A model generated the notes under the pieces. The model was not told where the DNA came from. It was given only the letters and a program-made list of their open reading frames with translations, and made no database searches. Below, in pieces: positions 1-6,059 of a DNA stretch of 15,077 nt. The stretch covers positions 1 to 15,077 of the forward strand of contig WGCR01000276.1 in the NCBI GenBank assembly GCA_015493675.1, in the 5' to 3' direction. A program made the position numbers and the translations under genes. This stretch comes from Anaerolineae bacterium (GTDB taxonomy: Bacteria > Chloroflexota > Anaerolineae > J102). Numbering within the stretch: position 1 is the stretch's first letter; every line of letters begins with the position of its first letter.

Positions 1-75
1 AAAGCTGATCTACGCAGATAAAAACAGATATAACCAAAATAATCTGCGAAAATCTGCGGGCATCAGATATGTCTG
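1..75. repeat. degenerate intergenic repeat rich in CTGCG/CAGAT
   Basis: This AT-rich non-coding stretch repeats the words TCTGCG and CGCAGAT on both strands: CGCAGAT near 14, CTGCGAAAATCTGCGG near 43-59, and ATCAGAT near 62. The same vocabulary returns in the palindromic element at 14951-15026. Repeats of this kind are common between genes in environmental bacteria and are often decayed non-autonomous elements. The left end lies outside the window, so size and termini cannot be defined. Confidence 0.5.
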
Positions 76-130
76 CATTCCATTTTCATTCATTATCGGC
101 ATGCTGCCGCTTATAGCGGCTGTTCAGCTA

Positions 131-162
131 CCCCCCGCCGCCCAGCGGGGGGTTTTGTTTTT
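131..162 (+). terminator. strong intrinsic terminator
   Basis: A perfect 8-bp GC stem (CCCCCCGC at 131-138, GCGGGGGG at 145-152) with a 6-base loop is followed directly by TTTTGTTTTT. That is the architecture of a rho-independent terminator reading on the + strand. No gene lies between position 1 and this hairpin, so it most likely ends a transcript entering from the left of the window. Confidence 0.75.
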
Positions 163-245
163 CACCCCCCAGTCATCCCAAACCCGCCAGACACCAGGGA
201 AGATGGATGCCTGGATGCCGGGAGTCGAAAAGAGGCCGGGCGCTT

Positions 246-280
246 TTGGATTTCAGGTGGGAAGGATGTACGAAATCCAA
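246..280. repeat. inverted repeat next to the MITE insertion site
   Basis: TTGGATTTC at 246-254 is exactly complementary to GAAATCCAA at 272-280, with a 17-base spacer. It lies directly against the left target duplication (281-288) of the MITE-like element. There is no T-tract, so it is not a convincing terminator. It could be a hairpin hotspot for insertion or chance. Confidence 0.35.
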
Positions 281-288
281 TTGAAAGT

Positions 289-642
289 GTAACAATACAG
301 GCATCCCACACAACGCTTTGCCACGAAGGCGCGAAGATTTAAGAAGACACGAAGAAAAAAATGTATAAATTCCCGTAACTGCTAAGGTCGTTTTCGCTTG
401 AATTAACCTGACAGGTTCCTTTGGCTACGATTCAGAGCCTTACACGCTTCATTGCTGACTGAAAACCGCACATCTTACCGCCAAGGTTACGACAACCTGT
501 CAGGTTTGAGTGGGAAAAGACAACCAACTGACATACGTTAGCAGTTACAAATTCCCCTTTGTGCCTTTGTGTCTTAGTGTTCTTAGTGGTTTTCGGGTGA
601 CGACCTTAGTTACTTGTTATAAAAGGATAGGTGTATAGTTAC
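289..642 (+). mobile_element. MITE-like element, family 1, copy A (interrupted by family 2)
   Basis: The ends are imperfect terminal inverted repeats. The left end reads GTAACAATACAGGCATCC and the right end, on the other strand, GTAACTATACACCTATCC. The element is bracketed by an 8-bp target duplication, TTGAAAGT (281-288) and TTGAAAGC (643-650), 7/8 identical. No coding capacity is visible, so it is non-autonomous. Its body is a long imperfect palindrome of CACGAAGGCGCGAAG-type words. The left 70 bases (289-358) match the inverted right end of copy B (5829-5898) at 67/70 positions. A second element occupies 375-548; removing it and one target copy leaves about 172 bp, against 136 bp for copy B. 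The matching ends and duplications in both copies make real mobility likely. The transposase family is not determined; GTAA ends with 8-bp duplications would fit an IS66-type enzyme among others. Confidence 0.85.
375..548 (+). mobile_element. MITE-like element, family 2, nested inside family 1 copy A
   Basis: This 174-bp non-coding element has perfect 11-bp terminal inverted repeats, GTAACTGCTAA (375-385) and TTAGCAGTTAC (538-548). It is flanked by a perfect 8-bp target duplication, AAATTCCC at 367-374 and 549-556. Inside is a second inverted pair, AACCTGACAGGTT (405-417) and AACCTGTCAGGTT (494-506), each nearly palindromic by itself. It sits in the body of family 1 copy A. Excising it with one copy of AAATTCCC restores a continuous sequence comparable to copy B. 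The ends begin GTAAC like those of family 1, so one transposase family may move both, but the interiors are unrelated. Confidence 0.88.
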
Positions 643-671
643 TTGAAAGCGCTTCCCCCTCTCACGCCCGC

Positions 672-700
672 GTGACAGGCTTGCGACGTCATGCTATCAT
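672..700 (+). promoter_or_regulatory. probable comEC promoter
   Basis: GTGACA (672-677) is followed after 17 bases by TATCAT (695-700), which is preceded by TG at 692-693, forming an extended -10. Transcription would start near 707 and leave an untranslated leader of about 180 bases before comEC. This is a motif match only. Confidence 0.5.
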
Positions 701-781
701 TCTTGAAATCGTAACAGGTCTGCATTATTGGCCGTTGTTTCCGTCTGGCATCCACTCAAAAAGACAAACGTCGAGTAGACA

Positions 782-850
782 AGGAAAAATCGGATTTTCC
801 TGAAAGGCGGGATATTGCTGACTTGTTTTTTTCTTCGGCGCCTCGGCGCC
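782..850 (+). promoter_or_regulatory. leader hairpins upstream of comEC
   Basis: Two inverted repeats lie in the predicted comEC leader. AGGAAAA/TTTTCCT (782-788 and 795-801) is a 7-bp AT-rich stem. GGCGC/GCGCC (837-841 and 846-850) is a GC-rich stem with a tetraloop, preceded by a T-run and ending 37 bases before the start codon. The second could affect translation, or it may only be a remnant of the GGCGCC-type intergenic repeat vocabulary. No known riboswitch fold was recognised. Confidence 0.3.
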
Positions 851-887
851 AGGAAACAACGGAAAGCACCTCTGGACGAGTAACGAG

Positions 888-3257
888 ATGATGCAGGAGC
901 CATCGACCGCTTATCGGCTGCCAACGCCCTATTTGCCCATCTACGTGGCATTGGCGCTGGGCGCGGGCGTGCTTGCGGGAGAGCAACTCCTGGCCCGGGG
1001 CATCTTCTCCTGCTCGGGCGCAGCGCTATCGCCGACTCCGGCATGGTTGCTGGCGCCAATCATCCTGCTAATCCCCTTGCTGTGGCGAGGGCGGCATCGG
1101 CGACGCGTGTTCATTCCCGCCATGGCGCTGATCTTTGCGCTGCTGGGCGGCTGGCGCTATCTCAATCATCCCTTCGATCCCTGTTTCGGGCCCGATGCAT
1201 TGGTCAACTATCATGCCGAAAGCCGCTTTGGCCGTCCGCGGGTGATGGAAGGCGTCATTGTCGCCTATCCGGTGAAAAGAGAAAAATACACGCAGTATCA
1301 GGTAAAGATCGACGCACTCTGGGATGGGGAGAACAAACTGCCCGTGACGGGCATGGCGCTGGTCCGGGGCGATACGGACGCGTCTTTCATCTATGGCGAT
1401 CGGGTGCGCATTCGCGGCGTTCCCGAGACCCCGCCCAGCTTCCCTGACTTCGATTACCGGCGGTATCTGGCCCGCAAGGACGTGTACACGCTGGTGCGCC
1501 GGGCCGATCTGCATCTGTTGGCGACGGGAGAAGGCTCGCCCGGCATTGCGGCGCTGTATGCGGTGCGGGCCCGGGCCAGCGCTATTCTGGATCGTCTCAT
1601 GCCCCAACCTTACGCGTCCCTGGCCAACGGCATGATCCTGGGCATCGAGAGCGGCATCCCCCGTGAACTTTACGCCAAATTCAATCTCACGGGCACATCG
1701 CATGTCATCGTCATCAGCGGTTCCAACATTGCGCTGGTTTCGGGCATTTTGTTGCTGCTCTTCACCTGGGGACTGCGGGGACGCAAGAAGCTGGCAGCCA
1801 TGTTCTCTCTCATCGGCATCGGGCTGTACACCCTGCTGGTGGGAGCCGACGCAGCGGTGGTGCGGGCCGCCATCATGGGAGGATTGTATGTGCTGGCTAT
1901 CGCATTCAACCGACAAAGCGCGGCCATCATCACCCTTTTCGTGGCGGCCATCGTCATGTTGCTGCTCAACCCTCTCACCTTGTGGGACGTGGGATTTCAA
2001 CTCAGTTTCATGGCCACGCTGGGGCTCATCCTCTTTAGCACGCCCTTGCAACAGGCCTGGGACGCCCGCATCGGGAAGCATCTGCCCGGACTGGCCAACA
2101 ACATCCTGGCAGAGGGGCTGCTCATCACCCTGGCGGCGCAGATCACAACCATGCCCATGGTGGTTTACTACTTCGGACGATTCTCCATTATCTCTTTTCT
2201 GGCCAACCTGCTCATCATTCCGGTGCAGCCCCCCATCATGATCGCAGGCGGGCTGGCAATCATTCTCGCCAGCATCTTTTTCCCGCTGGGGCAACTCATC
2301 GCGCTTATTCCCCTGGCCAGTCTGTGGTGGACGGTCTTTGTCGTGGAAAACCTGGCCGCTATTCCCTGGGGCTCTATTGAGGTGGGCGCTTTCGGACGAT
2401 TGTTGGCGGCATTATATTATCTCGGTTTTCTGGCCGCATTTTTGTGGTGGCTGCTGCGTCGCGAGCAACGGGCCGCCCATCTCATCCCCGCCCGCTTGCG
2501 TCCAGCGTTGACGCGGGGAGCCCTGGCCGCGGGCCTGGCCCTCCTGCCGCTGTGGATGGGAGCCACCGCGCTGGAGGCCCGTCCCGATGGTCGTCTGCAT
2601 ATCCGTCTGCTGGGACTGGAAGACAACGCCGCCTGGCTCATCACCACGCCCGGCGGCAAACAGGTTTTGCTCTGGGATGGACGCGACAGCGCGATCTCCC
2701 TGCCAGAGGCGCTAAAAACCCTGCCCGCGGGCCGACGTCCCCTGCATCTTTTCATCGACACCGCTGTTTCCCCGGGCGACACGCCCGCTATCCCGACGCA
2801 AAGCATCTTGCCCGCCCATGCAAACCTGCCGACCGGAACCACCATCCGGCTGGATTCAGACGTCAGCCTTGTCCGTTTGCCCGCGCCGCAGGATGAAACG
2901 CCGCTCTTCCGATTGCATTACGCTGATTTCTCTATGCTGCTGCCGCTGACCAACAGCCAGCAGAGCCAGGCCGATCTGCTGGCAAGCGGCGTTTTGACCC
3001 CGGTCACAGTGCTGGTCACGCCATGGCCCGGCACAGGCGCATGGCCGCACCATGATTTACTGACCGCCTTGCAGCCGCGAATGATCTTGCAGCCCGAGGG
3101 CGCGACCTATCCGCCGGGCATTCAGGCGCAACTTGAGGCCCATCAGCATCGCCACATCATTCCCAACGACGCCATGACCGAGATCGTCACAGACGGGCGC
3201 ACATTCAATCTGTGGCAGCAAAGCTATTCAACAGATGTTTCCCGCCAGCAGCGCTAA
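888..3257 (+). CDS. comEC: ComEC/Rec2-family DNA uptake channel protein
   Basis: This 789-aa integral membrane protein is expected to carry single-stranded DNA across the inner membrane during natural transformation. Hydrophobic N-terminal segments lie at about residues 15-35, 48-65 and 78-90. They are followed by an OB-like soluble region of the DUF4131 type (about 100-230). The Competence domain is clear: GMILGIESGIPRELY from about 248, HVIVISGSNIALVSG near 272-286, VVRAAIMGGLY near 324, and DVGFQLSFMATLGLILF near 367, within many membrane spans up to about residue 530. The C-terminal part (from about 568) begins like a ComEC metallo-beta-lactamase domain, with RLLGLEDNAAWLITTPGGKQ. It lacks the HxHxDH metal motif and looks degenerate. 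No clear Shine-Dalgarno precedes the start, and a second ATG follows at 891. fmdB lies 163 bases downstream, with no obvious terminator between. Other competence genes are not in the window. Confidence 0.9.
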   Translation: MMQEPSTAYRLPTPYLPIYVALALGAGVLAGEQLLARGIFSCSGAALSPTPAWLLAPIILLIPLLWRGRHRRRVFIPAMALIFALLGGWRYLNHPFDPCFGPDALVNYHAESRFGRPRVMEGVIVAYPVKREKYTQYQVKIDALWDGENKLPVTGMALVRGDTDASFIYGDRVRIRGVPETPPSFPDFDYRRYLARKDVYTLVRRADLHLLATGEGSPGIAALYAVRARASAILDRLMPQPYASLANGMILGIESGIPRELYAKFNLTGTSHVIVISGSNIALVSGILLLLFTWGLRGRKKLAAMFSLIGIGLYTLLVGADAAVVRAAIMGGLYVLAIAFNRQSAAIITLFVAAIVMLLLNPLTLWDVGFQLSFMATLGLILFSTPLQQAWDARIGKHLPGLANNILAEGLLITLAAQITTMPMVVYYFGRFSIISFLANLLIIPVQPPIMIAGGLAIILASIFFPLGQLIALIPLASLWWTVFVVENLAAIPWGSIEVGAFGRLLAALYYLGFLAAFLWWLLRREQRAAHLIPARLRPALTRGALAAGLALLPLWMGATALEARPDGRLHIRLLGLEDNAAWLITTPGGKQVLLWDGRDSAISLPEALKTLPAGRRPLHLFIDTAVSPGDTPAIPTQSILPAHANLPTGTTIRLDSDVSLVRLPAPQDETPLFRLHYADFSMLLPLTNSQQSQADLLASGVLTPVTVLVTPWPGTGAWPHHDLLTALQPRMILQPEGATYPPGIQAQLEAHQHRHIIPNDAMTEIVTDGRTFNLWQQSYSTDVSRQQR

Positions 3258-3349
3258 CGCAATGCTAATGCTTTTCATAGCAAAATCTAACCTTTCGGGC
3301 CTATACTGCATCTAAATCATGATATGCAGCAGCTTTGCCGCGTTCAGGG

Positions 3350-3379
3350 TTGACGAAACCCATCCGCCTGTCATAAGAT
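3350..3379 (+). promoter_or_regulatory. possible fmdB promoter
   Basis: TTGACG (3350-3355) and TAAGAT (3374-3379) are 18 bases apart, just upstream of the zinc ribbon gene. The -35 is good and the -10 mediocre. The gene could instead, or also, be read through from comEC. Confidence 0.4.
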
Positions 3380-3420
3380 AAGAGGTCTTGAATCTGAATC
3401 CCTATCGGGGGACACCAACC

Positions 3421-3735
3421 ATGCCGTTATACGAATACCACTGCAACCAATGCCACACAGATTTTGAAGTGCGTCGATCTTTTTCCGATACGGGCACGCC
3501 CGAATGCCCGATCTGTCATGAGGGCGCCCACGTTGTGCGAAAATTCTCCGCGCCGGCGATTGTTTTCAAGGGCTCCGGTTTCTATGTCAATGACTCGCGG
3601 GGCAAAAACGCCGCGGGCGCGCCGGTCCACAACAAAGCCGCCTCCAACGGCAATGGCAAATCTGCCAGCAGCGAAAGCGTTTCCACCGCCAAAACTGAAA
3701 CCAAAACTGAAACAGCCAAGGTGAAAAAGGACTGA
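3421..3735 (+). CDS. FmdB-type zinc ribbon protein
   Basis: This small 104-aa protein starts with the family signature MPLYEYHC. Four cysteines form two CxxC knuckles (C8/C11 and C29/C32) that should bind one zinc ion. The family (putative regulatory protein FmdB, CxxC_CXXC_SSSS domain) is widespread and has no settled function; regulation or nucleic-acid binding is usually assumed. Residues 1-60 are the conserved part, including the KFSAPAIVFKGSGFYVND stretch. The remaining tail is low-complexity and rich in Ala, Ser, Thr and Lys, with a KTETKTETAK repeat, and is probably disordered. The start at 3421 was preferred over an in-frame TTG at 3388 because family members begin with MP(L/T)YEY and a GGGGGA sequence stands about eight bases upstream. 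A terminator follows directly. Confidence 0.88.
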   Translation: MPLYEYHCNQCHTDFEVRRSFSDTGTPECPICHEGAHVVRKFSAPAIVFKGSGFYVNDSRGKNAAGAPVHNKAASNGNGKSASSESVSTAKTETKTETAKVKKD

Positions 3736-3772
3736 GCGCTTCGTCCTCTCTTTTGATATTTCAATTGTTTCA

Positions 3773-3803
3773 ACGGCCTCTGTTCCCGGAGGCCGTTTTT
3801 TTT
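3773..3803 (+). terminator. intrinsic terminator after the zinc ribbon gene
   Basis: CGGCCTC (3774-3780) pairs with GAGGCCG (3789-3795) around an 8-base loop and is followed by eight T residues (3796-3803). It closes the comEC-fmdB transcription unit. Confidence 0.88.
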
Positions 3804-3814
3804 ATCAAGAAACA

Positions 3815-3934
3815 TCATGAACGGATTCTACAAATGCGGGGAGGGGCTAGATCAAATGGCAGTGCGTGACCCGTATCCATCACCGCCACCAACTGCACAT
3901 GGGGAATGCCGGCTATCAACTCCTCAGCGCAGCG
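3815..3934 (-). pseudogene. possible remnant of an alpha/beta-hydrolase C-terminus
   Basis: Reading the minus strand from 3934 to the TCA (stop) at 3815-3817 gives a short open stretch. It includes AEELIAGIPHVQLVAVMDTG followed by HALPFD. This resembles the last strand-turn of alpha/beta hydrolases, where a GH(A/F)xPxE-like segment carries the catalytic histidine. The readable frame begins after a stop at 3967-3969 and has no start codon or N-terminal domain, so only about 38 codons look protein-like. It lies just downstream of holA on the same strand. It may be the decayed end of a lost neighbour. The fragment is short and the call rests on motif resemblance only. Confidence 0.35.
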
Positions 3935-3986
3935 CCGGGGCCAGCAAGCACAAAGGGATGTGAAATGTCATCCTTCAAATTGCAGT

Positions 3987-4985
3987 CTACTGCACCCGCG
4001 CCAATTCCACCACCAGCATATCGAGCGCCAGGTTCGCCTCCAGTCTGCCCGATTTGATGGCGACATCGGTCTCCAGCAGACGATCGTAGATGCTTTCCAA
4101 TTGGGCGGGCGTGTAATTTCGGGCCTGCGCCATGGCCTTCTGGGTGGGGTAAGGATGGAGCTTGATGGTTGAGGCGATCTCATCTTTCCGCATCCCACGA
4201 GACATATAATCCTTCACCTTCAGCAAAATACGATACTGGCGCACAATCATCGTCAGCAAATAAAGGGGATGTGCGCCCTGATTGCGCATCTGCGCCAAGA
4301 GCCGAAAAGCCTGAGCCGTGCGGCGATTTCCCAGTGCATCCACCATGTCGAAAATGCTGGCTTCGCGTGCATAGGGGCTCAATACCGCCACATCCTTTTT
4401 GGTGACAGGGCGATCGCCCGCGTAAAGCGCCAATTTCTCCAGCTCGCTGTTAATCAGCCGCAAGTCCGGGCCGATAAAGGAAGCCAAATCATCAGCCACG
4501 CCCCGATCCAGCCGAATCCCCATTTCCCGAGCCCGCTTTGTCACCCAGGCCGACAACTCGCCCCGTTTGATTTGAGGCGTATGGAACAACCGGACTTCCC
4601 CGCCATCGCCCAGCTTGTTCACCGCCTTCAACACCGGATTGCGAGCGCCGATTTTTTTGCTTTCATTCAGCACCAGCAGCGTGCTCTCGGGGATGGTCGG
4701 GATCATTTCCGCCAGCCAGTTCAGAAACTCTTTCGCGGTTTGGCTTTGTTTCCCCTCCGGGCCTTTGCTTTTTTCCAGCCGCGTCAACAGATCATTGACA
4801 ATGACCAGGCGGTAATCCCCCAGAAATGGCGGGACATCGCAATGGTGCAGCAATTCGGCTCGGGTGACGCTACGCCCGTTCAGCGTCACTGCGTTCATCT
4901 CCCCCAAATCACCCAATCGGGCCTTGAGCGCGGCAATGCGTTCACTCTTGCCGAATTCCTCATCGCCATGAAACAGGTAAATCAT
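3987..4985 (-). CDS. holA: DNA polymerase III subunit delta
   Basis: At 332 aa this is the usual size for HolA (the E. coli protein is 343 aa). The protein is the wrench of the clamp loader, which opens the beta sliding clamp during chromosome replication. The N-terminus MIYLFHGDEEFGKSERI is typical of the family. It is an AAA+-like fold without a functional Walker A motif, consistent with delta not hydrolysing ATP. TLLVLNESKKIGARNPVLKA (about 100-120), the helical lid domain with DLRLINSELEKLALYAGD (about 173-190), and SIFDMVDALGNRRTAQAFRL follow. The C-terminal collar domain contains HPLYLLTMIVRQYRILLKVK and ends with ESIYDRLLETDVAIKSGRLE, the conserved D(x)xIK(S/T)G signature. It lies 26 bases behind the DUF6391-like gene and probably shares its transcript. 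No strong Shine-Dalgarno is visible. Confidence 0.93.
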   Translation of the reverse strand: MIYLFHGDEEFGKSERIAALKARLGDLGEMNAVTLNGRSVTRAELLHHCDVPPFLGDYRLVIVNDLLTRLEKSKGPEGKQSQTAKEFLNWLAEMIPTIPESTLLVLNESKKIGARNPVLKAVNKLGDGGEVRLFHTPQIKRGELSAWVTKRAREMGIRLDRGVADDLASFIGPDLRLINSELEKLALYAGDRPVTKKDVAVLSPYAREASIFDMVDALGNRRTAQAFRLLAQMRNQGAHPLYLLTMIVRQYRILLKVKDYMSRGMRKDEIASTIKLHPYPTQKAMAQARNYTPAQLESIYDRLLETDVAIKSGRLEANLALDMLVVELARVQ

Positions 4986-5011
4986 TGCTTACACTTTGTG
5001 CTGAGGCATGA

Positions 5012-5500
5012 TCAAGTATACGAAATACCGATCCAGTGATAGACGCGTTTGCCGATTTGCTTGCGTTGAATTTCTACAATTCGCGCCCGTTTGAAATCAG
5101 TGCCGGTTGTTACCTGCGCCTGCAGACGCAGCCCCACCACCTGGCCCAAAACCACGCCCATCAGCGCCCCCAGAATGCCCGCAGGAACCTGCTCTGACAG
5201 GCCGCGATGTTTTGTGCCCGTGGTGGCCAGCATGGTGCCGCCAGCCGCCAGCACCGCCGAAGAGACCATATTGGTTCCACAATTGGGGTGGATGGCCAAT
5301 TGATGCTCCCCCGCCAGGATGCGATCAATCGCCTCCTGCACAGCCGATCTCAACGTCTCGGTAGGAAGATCGCCATAAATATAAAAGCCGTTTTTGTTGG
5401 ATCGCCCGGCCATGCTGACATAGGGCAACATTCGGCTGAGGATGTGGATAGTGGCATGTTCGACGGCATGGTTCCATCGAATGAGGGTGATAAAATTCAC
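5012..5500 (-). CDS. DUF6391-like membrane protein
   Basis: This 162-aa protein of unknown function resembles the DUF6391 family of Chloroflexota and cyanobacteria. It opens with a histidine-rich NHAVEHATIH segment (H11, E14, H15, H19 from the chosen start), followed by GFYIYGDLPTE (38-48) and HPNCGTN (71-77). Two hydrophobic segments follow, about 79-94 and 104-124, the second being glycine-rich (GILGALMGVVLGQVVG), so it is likely membrane-anchored. The ORF stays open upstream to 5635. However, the extra residues are cysteine/serine-rich and unlike the family, while an extended -10 at 5547-5555 places transcription start near 5540. A GTG start at 5500 fits both facts; other non-ATG starts nearby are possible. 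It precedes holA by 26 bases and probably forms an operon with it. The family assignment is from memory of the motif pattern. Confidence 0.75.
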   Translation of the reverse strand: MNFITLIRWNHAVEHATIHILSRMLPYVSMAGRSNKNGFYIYGDLPTETLRSAVQEAIDRILAGEHQLAIHPNCGTNMVSSAVLAAGGTMLATTGTKHRGLSEQVPAGILGALMGVVLGQVVGLRLQAQVTTGTDFKRARIVEIQRKQIGKRVYHWIGISYT

Positions 5501-5546
5501 GTCAGACTGTCTCGAAGAATCAATAAAAAGGGAGAGGCTGCTTCTT

Positions 5547-5555
5547 ATTCTACCA
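5547..5555 (-). promoter_or_regulatory. extended -10 promoter for the DUF6391-like gene and holA
   Basis: On the minus strand the sequence reads TGGTAGAAT, a TGn extended -10 with a 5/6 match to TATAAT. No convincing -35 stands 17 bases upstream, which is tolerated for extended -10 promoters. It would give a leader of about 40 bases to the GTG at 5500. Confidence 0.45.
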
Positions 5556-5715
5556 CAACTTTCACCCTGAAGATGACTCTGTTCCCGCCATTGCCAACAT
5601 CTTCCACAGCAGCAGGGCGTCGGCGACGGCTGCACCAGCGGCGCAACGAAATTTGCCAGTCAATCAGGCGCACACATTCGGTCACTTAAGTTTCCTCGTC
5701 CAGATTGTAGTATAA
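5556..5715. other. intergenic stretch without recognised gene
   Basis: No supported gene or RNA is seen here. The minus-strand frame is open as an extension of the DUF6391-like ORF but does not look like that protein. Near the right end TATAAT (5711-5716) on the + strand could be a -10 for a gene that originally lay to the right. Its last bases overlap the TA target site of the adjacent mobile element, and no good -35 exists. Confidence 0.4.
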
Positions 5716-6007
5716 TAGACATTATTGGAAATAACCGAATCAATGATTAATGAACAACGATTGTAACCATACACCTACCTTTCATATCGAGGTAAAAACC
5801 ACAAAGACACGAAGGGAAAAATAGAAGGTTTTCTTCGTGTCTTCTTAAACCTTCGCGCCTTCGTGGCAAAGCGTTGTGTGGGATACCTGTATAGTTACCA
5901 ACGATTAAAGTGAAAACCACACTGATTTAGCCCTCATCATTGAGCCTTGCCCACAGCAGCATAGCGCCAAGCGTAAGCAAAGACTCTCTTATTTCCAATA
6001 ATGTCTA
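5716..6007. mobile_element. TA-flanked inverted-repeat element (IS630/mariner-type MITE), interrupted
   Basis: A perfect 19-bp inverted repeat bounds this stretch, at 5716-5734 (TAGACATTATTGGAAATAA) and 5989-6007. Each arm starts or ends with TA, so it can be read as a 17-bp terminal repeat beginning GACATTATTGG with a TA target duplication. That is the hallmark of IS630/Tc1-mariner-type elements. There is no transposase ORF inside. Family 1 copy B with its own 8-bp duplication sits within it. Taking out 144 bases (copy B plus one duplication) leaves an element of about 144 bp, a normal MITE size. The family assignment rests on the TA flanks and is an inference; the inverted repeat itself is certain. 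Confidence 0.7.
5763..5898 (-). mobile_element. MITE-like element, family 1, copy B
   Basis: This 136-bp copy begins GTAACCATACACCTACC. Its right end, on the other strand, reads GTAACTATACAGGTATCC. It is flanked by a perfect 8-bp target duplication, CAACGATT at 5755-5762 and 5899-5906. Inside, CCACAAAGACACGAAGG (from 5797) and CCTTCGCGCCTTCGTGG (from 5850) form a long imperfect palindrome. It is inverted relative to copy A, sharing 67 of 70 bases with that copy's left end. It has split the older TA-flanked element at 5716-6007. It has no coding capacity. Confidence 0.9.
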
Positions 6008-6059
6008 ATCAAAACAATCCGTCATTTTGCATTCCCACCTTCTTTTCTCCAAAAAGGCC

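Noticed and set aside
289..650. Structured non-coding RNA or riboswitch ahead of comEC
   Set aside because: The strong inverted repeats are explained by transposable-element ends with target duplications, and the probable promoter lies to the right of them.
697..1059. 120-codon minus-strand ORF overlapping the comEC start
   Set aside because: It is antisense to the comEC leader and start, Arg/Pro-rich at its beginning, without motif or ribosome binding site.
1068..2294. 408-codon open frame on the minus strand opposite comEC
   Set aside because: It lies wholly inside the clearly recognised comEC reading frame, has a His/Gln/Gly-rich composition typical of a GC-driven shadow, and contains no domain pattern.
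3388..3420. TTG start giving a longer zinc ribbon protein
   Set aside because: FmdB proteins begin at MPLYEY, which is the ATG at 3421 with a purine-rich site before it.
4269..5039. 256-codon open frame on the plus strand opposite holA
   Set aside because: It is antisense to a well-supported holA; its His/Gln/Arg-rich translation shows no motifs and it has no ribosome binding site.
5501..5635. N-terminal extension of the DUF6391-like ORF on the minus strand
   Set aside because: The added residues are Cys/Ser/Gln-rich and unlike the family, and an extended -10 at 5547-5555 places the transcript start inside this extension.
5711..5716. TATAAT as the promoter of the helical hypothetical gene at 6060
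   Set aside because: It lacks a -35 and TG extension, is separated from the gene by nearly 300 bases of mobile elements, and overlaps the TA target of one of them.
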